DNA of 32,046 nucleotides from Deltaproteobacteria bacterium RBG_16_64_85 (lineage in GTDB: Bacteria > Desulfobacterota > Deferrimicrobia > Deferrimicrobiales > Deferrimicrobiaceae). The DNA lies in NCBI GenBank assembly GCA_001798885.1, contig MGQW01000001.1:1-32046 (forward strand). The letters run 5' to 3'. This document shows positions 23,926 to 31,635 of the stretch, one piece after another (the first letter of the stretch is position 1; each line of letters starts with the position of its first letter). The translations under genes were made by a program, and so were the position numbers. The notes below the pieces were generated by a model that saw only the letters and a program-made list of their open reading frames with translations, made no database searches and was not told the origin of the DNA.

Positions 23926-25483
23926 CCGACGGCAGGCGGAACGTCAACAGAAACTCCTGCTCGTACCCGGCGCCTTCCTCCGCGCGAAGCGGCCGAACCT
24001 CAACCGGGGCGTACTGCGCCTCGGCGGCCAACCCCTGCCTGCGGACCGCGGCAAGAAATCCATTGACCTTCTCCTGCCCCTCTGCCGCATTTTTCCCGCG
24101 GGCCTTCCCCCGAAGCTCTCCGCGATAAACGGCCCCTGTCTGGTCGACCGTCAGGCTCGTAAACGCCATCTCCGCCGGGACCGGTGCTCCCAAAGAGGCA
24201 AAAAAGGCTTTCCACCGCGTGAAGGAAGTCTGCAGGGCCCGCTCCTCGGCGGAGGCCTCCGACACCGATTTGCGCAGGGAGAACCAGCGTGTAAACCCTT
24301 CCTGCATGCCGACGCTGCGGTGCGAAACCTCGGCGGCCCCGGCGAGCACCTCCCGGTAGCGATTCGCCGCGTTGTTCAGCCCTAGGTAGAGGCCGATGTT
24401 CGCGATCAGGAACGCCGCGGCAACGACGACCACCGCCGCGAGGATCCCCCGGCGCTTCTTCCGGCGGAGATACCCTTCCGGCAGGAGGTTGACCTGGTCC
24501 GGCACCTGGCCCGCGACCGCCAGCCCGATGGGGACGGCGAACTCCGCCGGGTCCCCTGACAGCTCCGGTCCGAAGACCGCCGCGGCAACGGCGGGATGCG
24601 GCGAGATCTCCAGCTTCAAGCGCTCCCCGATGAGGCGCGTCACCGCGGGAGAGGGTTTTTCCCCGCTCCAGTAGAGCCGCGAGATGGCTCCTCCCCGGGA
24701 CAGCTGCCGGAAGTAGAGGAGGGAACGGGTCAGCTCCGTCACCATGCGCTCCGCCAGCGCCTCTTCGTCGGAGGGGCCTGACGCCTCCGGCGCCGGCGTC
24801 GCTCCGCCCAGGTCCAGGGTCTTGTAGTCAAGAAAATCGGGGGCCGTCGCGGCGCGGGCCGGCATCTCGAGCGTGAACTCGCGGGCGAACCGCAGCTTTC
24901 CCCCATCCGAGACGCTGATGATGCCGCGTCCCGGTTCGGAATGGAGAAATCCCGCGAGGACCTCTTTCTGGTCCTCGGGATGGAGCGCCGTGAGCGCCAG
25001 CGGCACGGAGGCCACCCGCGCCGGAGAAATCCCCGCTTCGATCAGGAGGAAGGTAAGGCGCCGGATTTCGAACTCGGGGGTGAAGACCGTGAGCACCTCG
25101 TGGCGCTCCACCCCGCCCTCCATCACCTTCCCGACGACCTCGCCGGAGACCCGCAGTTCCGCGACCGGCGTGGAGATTTCCTGGGCGACTTTCCCCCGCA
25201 GCAGCTCCTCGCGCGACTCGCTGCCCACGGGGGGCGTCGAATAGATCCGGTGCTCGATCACCGGACCGGAATAGCTGACCAGCGCCCGATTTGCCGTAAT
25301 CCCGCGCTCGGCGAGGAATCTCCGCAGGACCTGCCCCACGGCGGCCGGCTCCCCGCCAGGCCGCTCCATCCCGGCGGCGTGGGTAACCTGCACGGGGGAG
25401 GTGTTCGGGACGATCTCCGCCACCCGGATCACCCGGGGGGAGATCTCCACGGCCAGCATCCTTCCCTTTGTGCTAAGCGTCAT
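23891..25483 (-). CDS. PilM-PilN fusion protein (MshI-like)
   Basis: A 530-residue protein combining two normally separate pilus proteins. Residues 1-320 resemble a PilM/MshI actin-like cytoplasmic domain (MLAVEISPRVIRVAEI, VFTPEFEIRRLTFLLIEAGI, LTRSLLYFRQ, and a late AVPIGLAVAG). Residues 330-530 resemble PilN: the conserved VNLLPEGYLRRKKRR, one membrane helix (about 346-370), a coiled-coil region and a periplasmic domain. In most organisms the PilN N-terminal INLLP peptide docks onto PilM, so the fusion fixes this contact covalently. The frame is continuous across the junction. ATG 25483 lies 3 bases after the upstream pilin stop. Confidence 0.85.
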   Translation of the reverse strand: MTLSTKGRMLAVEISPRVIRVAEIVPNTSPVQVTHAAGMERPGGEPAAVGQVLRRFLAERGITANRALVSYSGPVIEHRIYSTPPVGSESREELLRGKVAQEISTPVAELRVSGEVVGKVMEGGVERHEVLTVFTPEFEIRRLTFLLIEAGISPARVASVPLALTALHPEDQKEVLAGFLHSEPGRGIISVSDGGKLRFAREFTLEMPARAATAPDFLDYKTLDLGGATPAPEASGPSDEEALAERMVTELTRSLLYFRQLSRGGAISRLYWSGEKPSPAVTRLIGERLKLEISPHPAVAAAVFGPELSGDPAEFAVPIGLAVAGQVPDQVNLLPEGYLRRKKRRGILAAVVVVAAAFLIANIGLYLGLNNAANRYREVLAGAAEVSHRSVGMQEGFTRWFSLRKSVSEASAEERALQTSFTRWKAFFASLGAPVPAEMAFTSLTVDQTGAVYRGELRGKARGKNAAEGQEKVNGFLAAVRRQGLAAEAQYAPVEVRPLRAEEGAGYEQEFLLTFRLPSDGKETTGERTP

Positions 25484-25486
25484 GCG

Positions 25487-26266
25487 TCATCTCAGGTACA
25501 GGCCCAGCTGCGCCTGCTGGTTGTTGCCCGGCACATACACCACCGCCTGCCCGGTCGCCGCCGCCGGGCTCCCGACGAGCTGGCAGGTCCCCGTCACCGC
25601 GTGCAGCCCCGCGTGGTAGCCGTTGAACGAATACGGGGGCCCGACCCCGGTGGGCGGGACCGTGATCGACACGCTGGTCTGGTTCCCGTTGTTGGAGTAA
25701 AAGTACGTCACTCCCATCCCCGTAACCTGGGCGGGCGTCGGGTTCTGGCGATACTGCCCCGCGGTGTTGTCCCACACGTAAAGGTTGACGAGCAGCCGGC
25801 CCGTGAAGGTCACGGCGTTGGGAGGATAGATCAGGTCGTCCGCGTTTCCCATGACCCGGTCCGGCCCGGCGCTTCGGATCTGGCCCGCCCCGGGGTTGCC
25901 GTATGCGTAGGGCGTCCCCCACGCGTCGTTCAGATAGCCCTGCGGGTCGAACCCGGTGTTCACGTACGGCCCGAACCACCCGAACTTCACTCCCAGCAGT
26001 CCCGTGCTTCCCAGGGGCTGTGCCCCCTGCACGTTGAGCTCCGTGATGCTGTTCGGCAGCCTCCCCATGTCCCCCACGGTTCCGCCGGTCGGGACCTTGG
26101 GATCCCCCAGGATGGTGTTGTAAAGCTCCTCCATCTCCTTGCGCGTGCTCTCCTCCCGCGATTTGTCGATCAGCTTGGCCGCGTACGGGACCGCCATCGA
26201 CGCCAGGATCGAGAGGATGGCGATGGCGATGATCACCTCGATCAGGGTGAACCCCCCCCGCCTCAT
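25487..26266 (-). CDS. Type IV prepilin/GspG-like pseudopilin, larger
   Basis: A 259-residue prepilin with a class III leader: MRRGG then FTLIEVIIAIAILSILASMAVPY, so cleavage is expected after Gly5 with Glu at mature position 5. The long globular part includes DAWGTPYAYG and SAGPDRVMGNADDLIYPP, which resemble the calcium-binding DPWG/GPDG...DD region of GspG. The C-terminal half (about 150-259), rich in Asn/Thr/Gly/Tyr, is not recognised. The start at 26266 follows the MshG-like stop by 4 bases, with GAGG before it. It may be a major or minor pilin; placement resembles MshB/MshA. Confidence 0.87.
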   Translation of the reverse strand: MRRGGFTLIEVIIAIAILSILASMAVPYAAKLIDKSREESTRKEMEELYNTILGDPKVPTGGTVGDMGRLPNSITELNVQGAQPLGSTGLLGVKFGWFGPYVNTGFDPQGYLNDAWGTPYAYGNPGAGQIRSAGPDRVMGNADDLIYPPNAVTFTGRLLVNLYVWDNTAGQYRQNPTPAQVTGMGVTYFYSNNGNQTSVSITVPPTGVGPPYSFNGYHAGLHAVTGTCQLVGSPAAATGQAVVYVPGNNQQAQLGLYLR

Positions 26267-26270
26267 CGCC

Positions 26271-27482
26271 TCACTTCCCTCCTCCCATGACGCCGACCAT
26301 CTTGTAGAGGGCCAGGAAAAAGGAGAGGGCGGCCCCCAGGACGACCGTGGCCAGGACCAGGATGATGACCGGCTCGAGGATCGCGAACGTTTTCTTGACC
26401 ACCTGGGGGATCTCCTGGTCATAATAGTTCGACACGTTCTCCAGCGTCTCGTCCAGGTTCCCGCTCGTCTCCCCGGCGGAGACCATGCGCAGGACCATCG
26501 GCGGAAACTCCCCCGACCTGCGGAGGGCCGCCGAGAGGGCGCCCCCGGCGATGAGCTCCTCGCGCGCGTCGCGGATTACCGAGGCGATGACCCGGTTCCC
26601 GATGAGCCTCTCCACCACCCAAAGGGATTGGGTCATCTCCACGCCCGACCGGAAAAGGGAGGCGAGGTAGTGGCTGAACTGGCTGATCTCGATGGCGCGG
26701 ATCAGCTTCCCCAGGACGGGAATCCGGAGCTTCCAGCCGTCCACCTCGAGCCGCCCCCTCTCGGTGCGCCGGTAGAGGTAAAGCAGGAGGACGCACAGGG
26801 CGATGCCCGCGAGGAGGTACAGCCCGTAGTCCCGGAAGAACTCGCTCACCGCGATCACGATCCGTGTGGGGAGGGGAAGCTCCACCTGCGCCGCCTTGAA
26901 GATCGTGATGAACCGCGGGAAGACGAAGGCGAACAGGACGAAGATCAGCCCCGCGACGGCGCTCACCACGGTGATCGGATAGTAGGTCGCCTGCTTGATC
27001 GTCCGGGACAGCTCTTCCTGCCACGTGAGGAACCGCACGAGGTCCGCGAGGGCGCTCTCGAGGTTGCCTGTCGTCTCGCCGGCGCGTACGATGCTGACGT
27101 AGATCTCGGGGAACATCGCGGGGTGGAGCGCGAAGGAGTCGGATAGCCCCGCCCCCGACTGGAGGTTTCTGCGGATGTCCTGGATCACGTCGCGAAATCC
27201 GGGATGCTCGGTCTGGTCGGCGAGGTCGCCCAGGGCGGCGACGATGGAAACGCCGGCCGCGATCAGGGTCTTCAGGTGAAACGTGAACTGGATGAGGTCG
27301 GCCCGCTTGATTCCCTTCCGGAAGAGGGGAAGACCGCCCCCCGGCGACCGTTCACGGGCGTTGAGCAGGTGAAGCCCCATCCCCGTAAGCGCGGTGCGCA
27401 GTCCCTTCTCGTCCGCCGCGAACAGCGTCCCCCGGGCCTTTTTCCCGTAATCGTCGATCGCGTTGTACTCGTACCGCGGCAC
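26271..27482 (-). CDS. PilC/GspF/MshG-type inner-membrane platform protein
   Basis: A 403-residue protein of the T2SF family. It has an N-terminal cytoplasmic MPRYEYNAIDDYGKKARG segment and two T2SF repeats (about 70-190 and 275-395), each with a GE-T-GNL motif (RAGETTGNLESAL, SAGETSGNLDETL). Three membrane helices lie near 170-195, 222-240 and 370-395. It forms the platform that couples the ATPase to pilin assembly. The start is GTG at 27482. It lies 12 bp after the ATPase gene. Confidence 0.95.
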   Translation of the reverse strand: MPRYEYNAIDDYGKKARGTLFAADEKGLRTALTGMGLHLLNARERSPGGGLPLFRKGIKRADLIQFTFHLKTLIAAGVSIVAALGDLADQTEHPGFRDVIQDIRRNLQSGAGLSDSFALHPAMFPEIYVSIVRAGETTGNLESALADLVRFLTWQEELSRTIKQATYYPITVVSAVAGLIFVLFAFVFPRFITIFKAAQVELPLPTRIVIAVSEFFRDYGLYLLAGIALCVLLLYLYRRTERGRLEVDGWKLRIPVLGKLIRAIEISQFSHYLASLFRSGVEMTQSLWVVERLIGNRVIASVIRDAREELIAGGALSAALRRSGEFPPMVLRMVSAGETSGNLDETLENVSNYYDQEIPQVVKKTFAILEPVIILVLATVVLGAALSFFLALYKMVGVMGGGK

Positions 27483-27494
27483 CGTTTCTCCTTG

Positions 27495-29192
27495 TTAGGT
27501 CGTCCGCACCGCTTCTTCCAGCGTGGTCAATCCCCGCATCGCCTTGGCGACGGCGTCTTCCCGCATGACCGTCATCCCCTCCGCGCGCGCCGCGGCGAGC
27601 AGGTCCTGGCTGTTCGCCCGCTCCATCACGAGGCGGGTGATCGTTGGAGTGACCTCCATGATCTCGAAGGCGCCCACCCGCCCGCGGAAGCCGGTCCCCC
27701 CGCAGCGCTCGCACCCCTCCCCCTTGATGAAGGTCCCGCCGGCCGACTCGGGGGGCAGGCCCGCGCGCTCGAGCGTCTCCGCCGGAGGGGTGTAGGTCAC
27801 CTTGCAATGCGTGCAGTTCGTCCGGAGGAGCGCCTGGCCGACGACCGCGCGGATCGACGAGGCCACGAGGAACGGCTCCTGCCCCATGTTGATGAGCCGC
27901 GGGATGGCCCCCGCCGCGTCGTTCGTGTGCAGGGTGGAGAACACGAGGTGGCCGGTCAGCGCGGAGCGGATCGCCAGCTCCACCGTCTCGGCGTCGCGCA
28001 TCTCGCCCACGAGGATGACGTCCGGGTCGTGCCGCAGGATCGCCCGGAGGCCCGACGAGAACGTCAGGCCCGCCTTCACGTTGATCTGGCACTGGCGGAT
28101 GATCGGAAGCTCGTACTCCACCGGGTCTTCGAGGGTGATGATGCTGCGGTCGAGCGCATTGATGTAGGAGAGGGCGGAATACAGCGTCGTGGTTTTTCCG
28201 GATCCGGTGGGCCCGCAGACAAGGAGGATTCCGTGCCGGCTCTCGACCGCCCGAAGGAAACGGGCCAGGGTCTGCTCGTCGAACCCCAGCGATTCGAGCC
28301 CGACCACCAGCCTCGCCCGGTCGAGGACGCGAAGGACCATGTTCTCGCCGAAGACGGTGGGGAGGGTCGAGACGCGCATGTCCACTTTCCGCTTCCCCAC
28401 GAAGAAATTGATCTTGCCGTCCTGCGGCAGGCGGGTCTCCGCGATGTTCATCCCCGAGATGATCTTGATGCGGGCGGTCACCGCGGGCTGCAGCGCTTTC
28501 GGGAGAGAAGGGCCGGGTCGAAGCTTCCCGTCGATCCGGAAGCGCGCCCGGAGGATCCGCTCCTCCGGCTCGAAATGGATGTCGGTCGCCCCCTCCTGCA
28601 CGGCCGTGAGGAAGAGCTGCTCGACCAGCCGGACGATCGGCGCGCCGGCGGCGAGATCGGTCTCCGAGACGCGTCCGGCTTCCACCTGCCGGACCGATTT
28701 CTGGATGATCTCCTCAAGGGAGATCCCCCCCGCGTAATACCGGTCGATCGATTGGAGGACGCTCGACTCCGTGGCGGAGACCACGTCCACGATGAGCCCC
28801 GTCGCCCGCTGGACTTCGTCGATCGCCAGGACGTCGAAGACGTTCGCCATGGCGATGGTCAAGCGCGGGGGCTCGAGCAGGATGGGGATGATCTTGTGCC
28901 GCCGGGCTGCCGTCTCGCTTACGTGCTTGAGCGCGGCGGGCTCGATCAGGTAGTTTTCCAGATGGACGAAGGTGACCCCGGCCTCCGAGGCCAGCACCGA
29001 GGAGATCAGCTCCTGGGTGACGAACCCCAGGTTGACGAGGATTTCCCCGATCCGGTCCCCGGTCCTCTTCTGCTCCCGAAGCGCGAGGTCAAGCTGGTCG
29101 GGCGTGACCAGCCCGGACTCGATGAGCCTTTCCCCCAGAAGCTTCCGCTTCGTGGGGGCCTTGGGCGGAGCGTCGGTCCTCGGCTGCGTCAT
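27495..29192 (-). CDS. PilB/GspE/MshE-type assembly ATPase with MshEN domain
   Basis: A 565-residue hexameric ATPase. Motifs: Walker A GPTGSGKTTT (327-336), Asp box IITLEDPVEY (351-360), Walker B DVILVGEMRD (391-400), His box HLVFSTLHTN (415-424). A zinc site lies at C460-x2-C463 and C494-x2-C497, as in extension ATPases. The N-terminus has two repeats of the pattern LGxxLxxxGLVxxxxLxxALxxQ (18-41 and 47-70), the MshEN type that binds cyclic di-GMP in MshE. The enzyme extends the pilus or pseudopilus. ATG 29192 has GGGAG just upstream. No PilT-like retraction ATPase is present in the window. Confidence 0.96.
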   Translation of the reverse strand: MTQPRTDAPPKAPTKRKLLGERLIESGLVTPDQLDLALREQKRTGDRIGEILVNLGFVTQELISSVLASEAGVTFVHLENYLIEPAALKHVSETAARRHKIIPILLEPPRLTIAMANVFDVLAIDEVQRATGLIVDVVSATESSVLQSIDRYYAGGISLEEIIQKSVRQVEAGRVSETDLAAGAPIVRLVEQLFLTAVQEGATDIHFEPEERILRARFRIDGKLRPGPSLPKALQPAVTARIKIISGMNIAETRLPQDGKINFFVGKRKVDMRVSTLPTVFGENMVLRVLDRARLVVGLESLGFDEQTLARFLRAVESRHGILLVCGPTGSGKTTTLYSALSYINALDRSIITLEDPVEYELPIIRQCQINVKAGLTFSSGLRAILRHDPDVILVGEMRDAETVELAIRSALTGHLVFSTLHTNDAAGAIPRLINMGQEPFLVASSIRAVVGQALLRTNCTHCKVTYTPPAETLERAGLPPESAGGTFIKGEGCERCGGTGFRGRVGAFEIMEVTPTITRLVMERANSQDLLAAARAEGMTVMREDAVAKAMRGLTTLEEAVRTT

Positions 29193-29213
29193 CTCCCGCT
29201 ACGGAATACCGCC

Positions 29214-29792
29214 CTACCGGATGCGGACCCCAACGTCGTCTCCACCCGTCACGGTCGTTGCGGCGTTGATGCTGGTCTCGACGATCCCGTTCGGCCCCGC
29301 GGAGAGGACCCACACGGGGATGGTCGCCGCTGCCGTGAAGTCCGCCGCGTTGATCACGTACGGCCTGCCCCAGGGGTCGACGGGGAGCTGGGCGGAGTAC
29401 GGGCCGGCCCACTTGTTGTCGCCGGTCGCGGGGTAGGTATGCCCGTTGTTGACCAGGTGGGTGTCGAGCTGGTTCCAGGTGGCGCCGGGAGCGGCCCAGC
29501 CGGTGGCGGTTCCGAAGAAGGCGAGGGCGGGAGTTCCCGCCGCCGGGCCGGTGAAGAGCCCGCCGTAATTCGCCACGGCGGTGTTCCGGTTCGGCCAGCG
29601 GCCCAGGTCTTTATAGGCGTTGGTCACCGCCGCGGCGATCACCTGCGCCTCGTTCTTCGCCCGGGCGGTCTGCGCGTCCGAGATGTACTTCGTGATAAAG
29701 GGGGTCAGAATCGCCGCCAGGATGGCGATCACCGCAACGACGACAACGACCTCGATCAGGGTGAAACCATCTTGCCTTCGTCTTCCCGTCAT
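29214..29792 (-). CDS. GspG-like major pseudopilin/prepilin
   Basis: A 192-residue prepilin: leader MTGRRRQDG then FTLIEVVVVVAVIAILAAI, with expected cleavage after Gly9. The C-terminal half has the GspG calcium-site pattern: WAGPY, LPVDPWGRPYVI, LSAGPNGIVET and a final GGDD. It is the first gene of the cluster, with AAGGAGGGGAGG immediately before ATG 29792 and an AT-rich promoter region upstream. The strong RBS and first position fit a highly expressed structural subunit. Whether it builds a surface pilus or a secretion pseudopilus cannot be told from sequence. Confidence 0.9.
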   Translation of the reverse strand: MTGRRRQDGFTLIEVVVVVAVIAILAAILTPFITKYISDAQTARAKNEAQVIAAAVTNAYKDLGRWPNRNTAVANYGGLFTGPAAGTPALAFFGTATGWAAPGATWNQLDTHLVNNGHTYPATGDNKWAGPYSAQLPVDPWGRPYVINAADFTAAATIPVWVLSAGPNGIVETSINAATTVTGGDDVGVRIR

Positions 29793-29859
29793 CCTCCCCT
29801 CCTTCTTTGTCGCATGTCGTCTAAATTAAACACAGAATATTCGAGATATACATTAATTA

Positions 29860-29888
29860 TGCATAATCATATTCTATTTATATGTCAA
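29860..29888 (-). promoter_or_regulatory. Candidate promoter of the pilus/secretion cluster
   Basis: On the minus strand a consensus -35 TTGACA (29883-29888) is followed after 17 bp by TATGCA (29860-29865), a weak -10. Other AT-rich hexamers are available nearby (CATAAT). The 29815-29900 stretch is exceptionally AT-rich for this DNA. It is the only sizeable gap upstream of the pilin gene, so transcription of the cluster should start here. Confidence 0.5.
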
Positions 29889-29955
29889 GCATATTTTCAT
29901 AAACTCCACGCGTGTTTACCGGGAAATGGAACGGCTTTTTTCGCTTGGAGGGATC

Positions 29956-30945
29956 TCAGTGGGATCGCAGAACGATGTAATCCGAAAGCAACAGGAGGGC
30001 GGCGCGTGCCTTCGAATCGGGAAGCGCGGAGAGAATCTCCTTCCCCCGGCTCACGTACGACCTGGCCGTGCTCGCCGTGTACTCGATCCCTCCACGGCGT
30101 TGGACAAGCCGCGCGAGGAACGCGATGTCCCGCTCGGAACGCTTCTTCCGGGCGAGGAGCGCAGCAACCTCCCCGCGTTCCCCGGAACCTGCCTCCCGGA
30201 GCGCATGGAGGAGCGGAAGAGTGACCTTTCCCTCCCTCAGGTCCTGGCGCGGGGGTTTCCCCAATTCCTTCTCGGTTCCGGTGTAGTCCAGGATATCGTC
30301 CATGAGCTGGAAGGCGATCCCGACCGACTTTCCGAATTCGAACATCCGGCCGCGCAGGGTCTCGCCCGTCCCGGCCAGCACCGCGCCCGTTTCGCTCGCG
30401 GCGGCGATCAGCGACGCGGTCTTGTTGAAGACGACGCGGAGGTAATCCTTCTCCGAGATCCCCGGGTCGCCGGACTTCGTCAATTGGAGGACCTCCCCTT
30501 CGGAGAGGGAGACGAGCGTGCGGGCGTAGATGCGCAGGACGTCGATGTCGCCGTCCTCGGTCATCAGCTGGGAGGCGCGGGCAAAGAGGAAGTCGCCGAC
30601 CAGGATGCTCACGGAATTGCCGAAGAGGATATTGGCGGACGGCCGCCCGCGGCGCACGCTTCCCAAGTCGACCACGTCGTCGTGCAGAAGCGTCGCCGTG
30701 TGCATGTACTCGGTCACGACCGCCAGGACGGTCCGGCGCGGGCCGGTGTATCCGCACGCCTCCGCCGACAGGAGCAGGACGGCGGGACGGAACCGCTTGC
30801 CGCCGGAGAGAGTGATGTGCTTCCCCACGACGGGGATGAGGGGAACGGGGGATTTCAGGTTGGAAACGAGCGCCCGTTCCACCTTGCGCAGATCGTCTCG
30901 CAGATAGCCGAAAACGCCGTCGATGTCGACCGGTTTTCCCAACAT
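29956..30945 (-). CDS. Polyprenyl diphosphate synthase (IspB/HepT type)
   Basis: A 329-residue trans-isoprenyl diphosphate synthase. GGKRFRP is at 48-54, the first Asp-rich motif DDVVD at 89-93 followed by RRGRPSAN, KTASL near 175-179, and the second Asp-rich motif DDILD at 216-220 followed by GKPPRQDLREGK. It adds isopentenyl units to a short prenyl diphosphate. DDxxD synthases of this size make C30-C50 chains for quinones, and the mqn genes in this window suggest menaquinone as the destination. Exact chain length cannot be read. ATG 30945 has a poor RBS. It is divergent from rlmE with a 61-bp gap. Confidence 0.92.
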   Translation of the reverse strand: MLGKPVDIDGVFGYLRDDLRKVERALVSNLKSPVPLIPVVGKHITLSGGKRFRPAVLLLSAEACGYTGPRRTVLAVVTEYMHTATLLHDDVVDLGSVRRGRPSANILFGNSVSILVGDFLFARASQLMTEDGDIDVLRIYARTLVSLSEGEVLQLTKSGDPGISEKDYLRVVFNKTASLIAAASETGAVLAGTGETLRGRMFEFGKSVGIAFQLMDDILDYTGTEKELGKPPRQDLREGKVTLPLLHALREAGSGERGEVAALLARKKRSERDIAFLARLVQRRGGIEYTASTARSYVSRGKEILSALPDSKARAALLLLSDYIVLRSH

Positions 30946-31006
30946 GGGCAGAATGAATCTATCGTAGGGGGTTTCCCGCTGTCAACCACGCCGGGGTTCC
31001 GATAGC

Positions 31007-31612
31007 ATGGGAAACATGTACCGGCGGAAGGACCGTTATTACCTGCAGGCCAAGAAGGAAGGGTACCGGTCGCGGTCTGCCTACAAGCTCACACAGATCG
31101 TCCAGGCGGGGAGGATGGTGCGCCCCGGAGACTTCGTCATCGACGCGGGCGCAGCCCCCGGGGGCTGGAGCCAGGTGCTGCTTCCGCTCGTGGGGAAGAA
31201 GGGGAAAGTCGCCGCCGTTGACATCCTGCCGATGGAACCGCTGCCCGGTGAAAATTTCCGCTTCTTCCAGGACGATCTCTCCCTCCCCTCCCTGCCCGGA
31301 AGGATCCTGGAGTTCTTCGGGCGAAAGGCGGACGTCGTCGTCTCCGACGCAGCCCCGAACACAATGGGGATCGCGTTCACCGACCAGGCCCGCTCCGCCG
31401 ACCTCGTGCGGGTCGTCTTCTCCCTCGCGCGGAACACGCTGAAAGAGGGCGGCTCGCTCCTCGCCAAGATCTTCGAGGGGCCGGAAGCCGACAGGGTGTT
31501 CAAGGAGCTGCAGGCGGAGTTCGAAAAGGTCCGCCGGATCCGCCCGCCCGCGACCCGCAAGGAGTCGTTCGAGCTTTACCTCCTGGCGAAGGGCTTCCTC
31601 GCTCGCTCCTGA
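31007..31612 (+). CDS. rlmE: 23S rRNA (uridine-2'-O)-methyltransferase RlmE (FtsJ/RrmJ)
   Basis: A 201-residue SAM-dependent methyltransferase expected to 2'-O-methylate U2552 in the A-loop of 23S rRNA. The SAM-binding segment is DAGAAPGGWSQVLLP (46-60). The catalytic K-D-K-E tetrad is Lys27 (RSRSAYKL), Asp114 (SDAAPN), Lys154 (LLAKIFEG) and Glu189 (ESFELYLLA). Spacings of 87, 40 and 35 residues nearly equal those of E. coli RlmE (K38, D124, K164, E199). The ATG at 31007 is used; ATG 31016 (MYRRKD) is an alternative start. Neither has a strong RBS. Confidence 0.95.
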   Translation: MGNMYRRKDRYYLQAKKEGYRSRSAYKLTQIVQAGRMVRPGDFVIDAGAAPGGWSQVLLPLVGKKGKVAAVDILPMEPLPGENFRFFQDDLSLPSLPGRILEFFGRKADVVVSDAAPNTMGIAFTDQARSADLVRVVFSLARNTLKEGGSLLAKIFEGPEADRVFKELQAEFEKVRRIRPPATRKESFELYLLAKGFLARS

Positions 31613-31617
31613 TCCAT

Positions 31618-31635
31618 GCAGCCGCAATCGGCTGC
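31618..31635 (+). terminator. Hairpin after rlmE, terminator-like
   Basis: GCAGCCG-CAAT-CGGCTGC is a perfect 7-bp stem starting 5 bases after the rlmE stop codon. It is followed by GTTCCCTCC, not a T-run, so it may stabilise the mRNA end or support Rho-independent termination only weakly. Confidence 0.4.

Noticed and set aside
27204-30224. Open frame of 1006 codons on the plus strand
   Set aside because: It is antisense to the pilus ATPase, platform and pilin genes, is Arg/Gly/Asp/Val-rich without any family motif, and is explained by high GC content.
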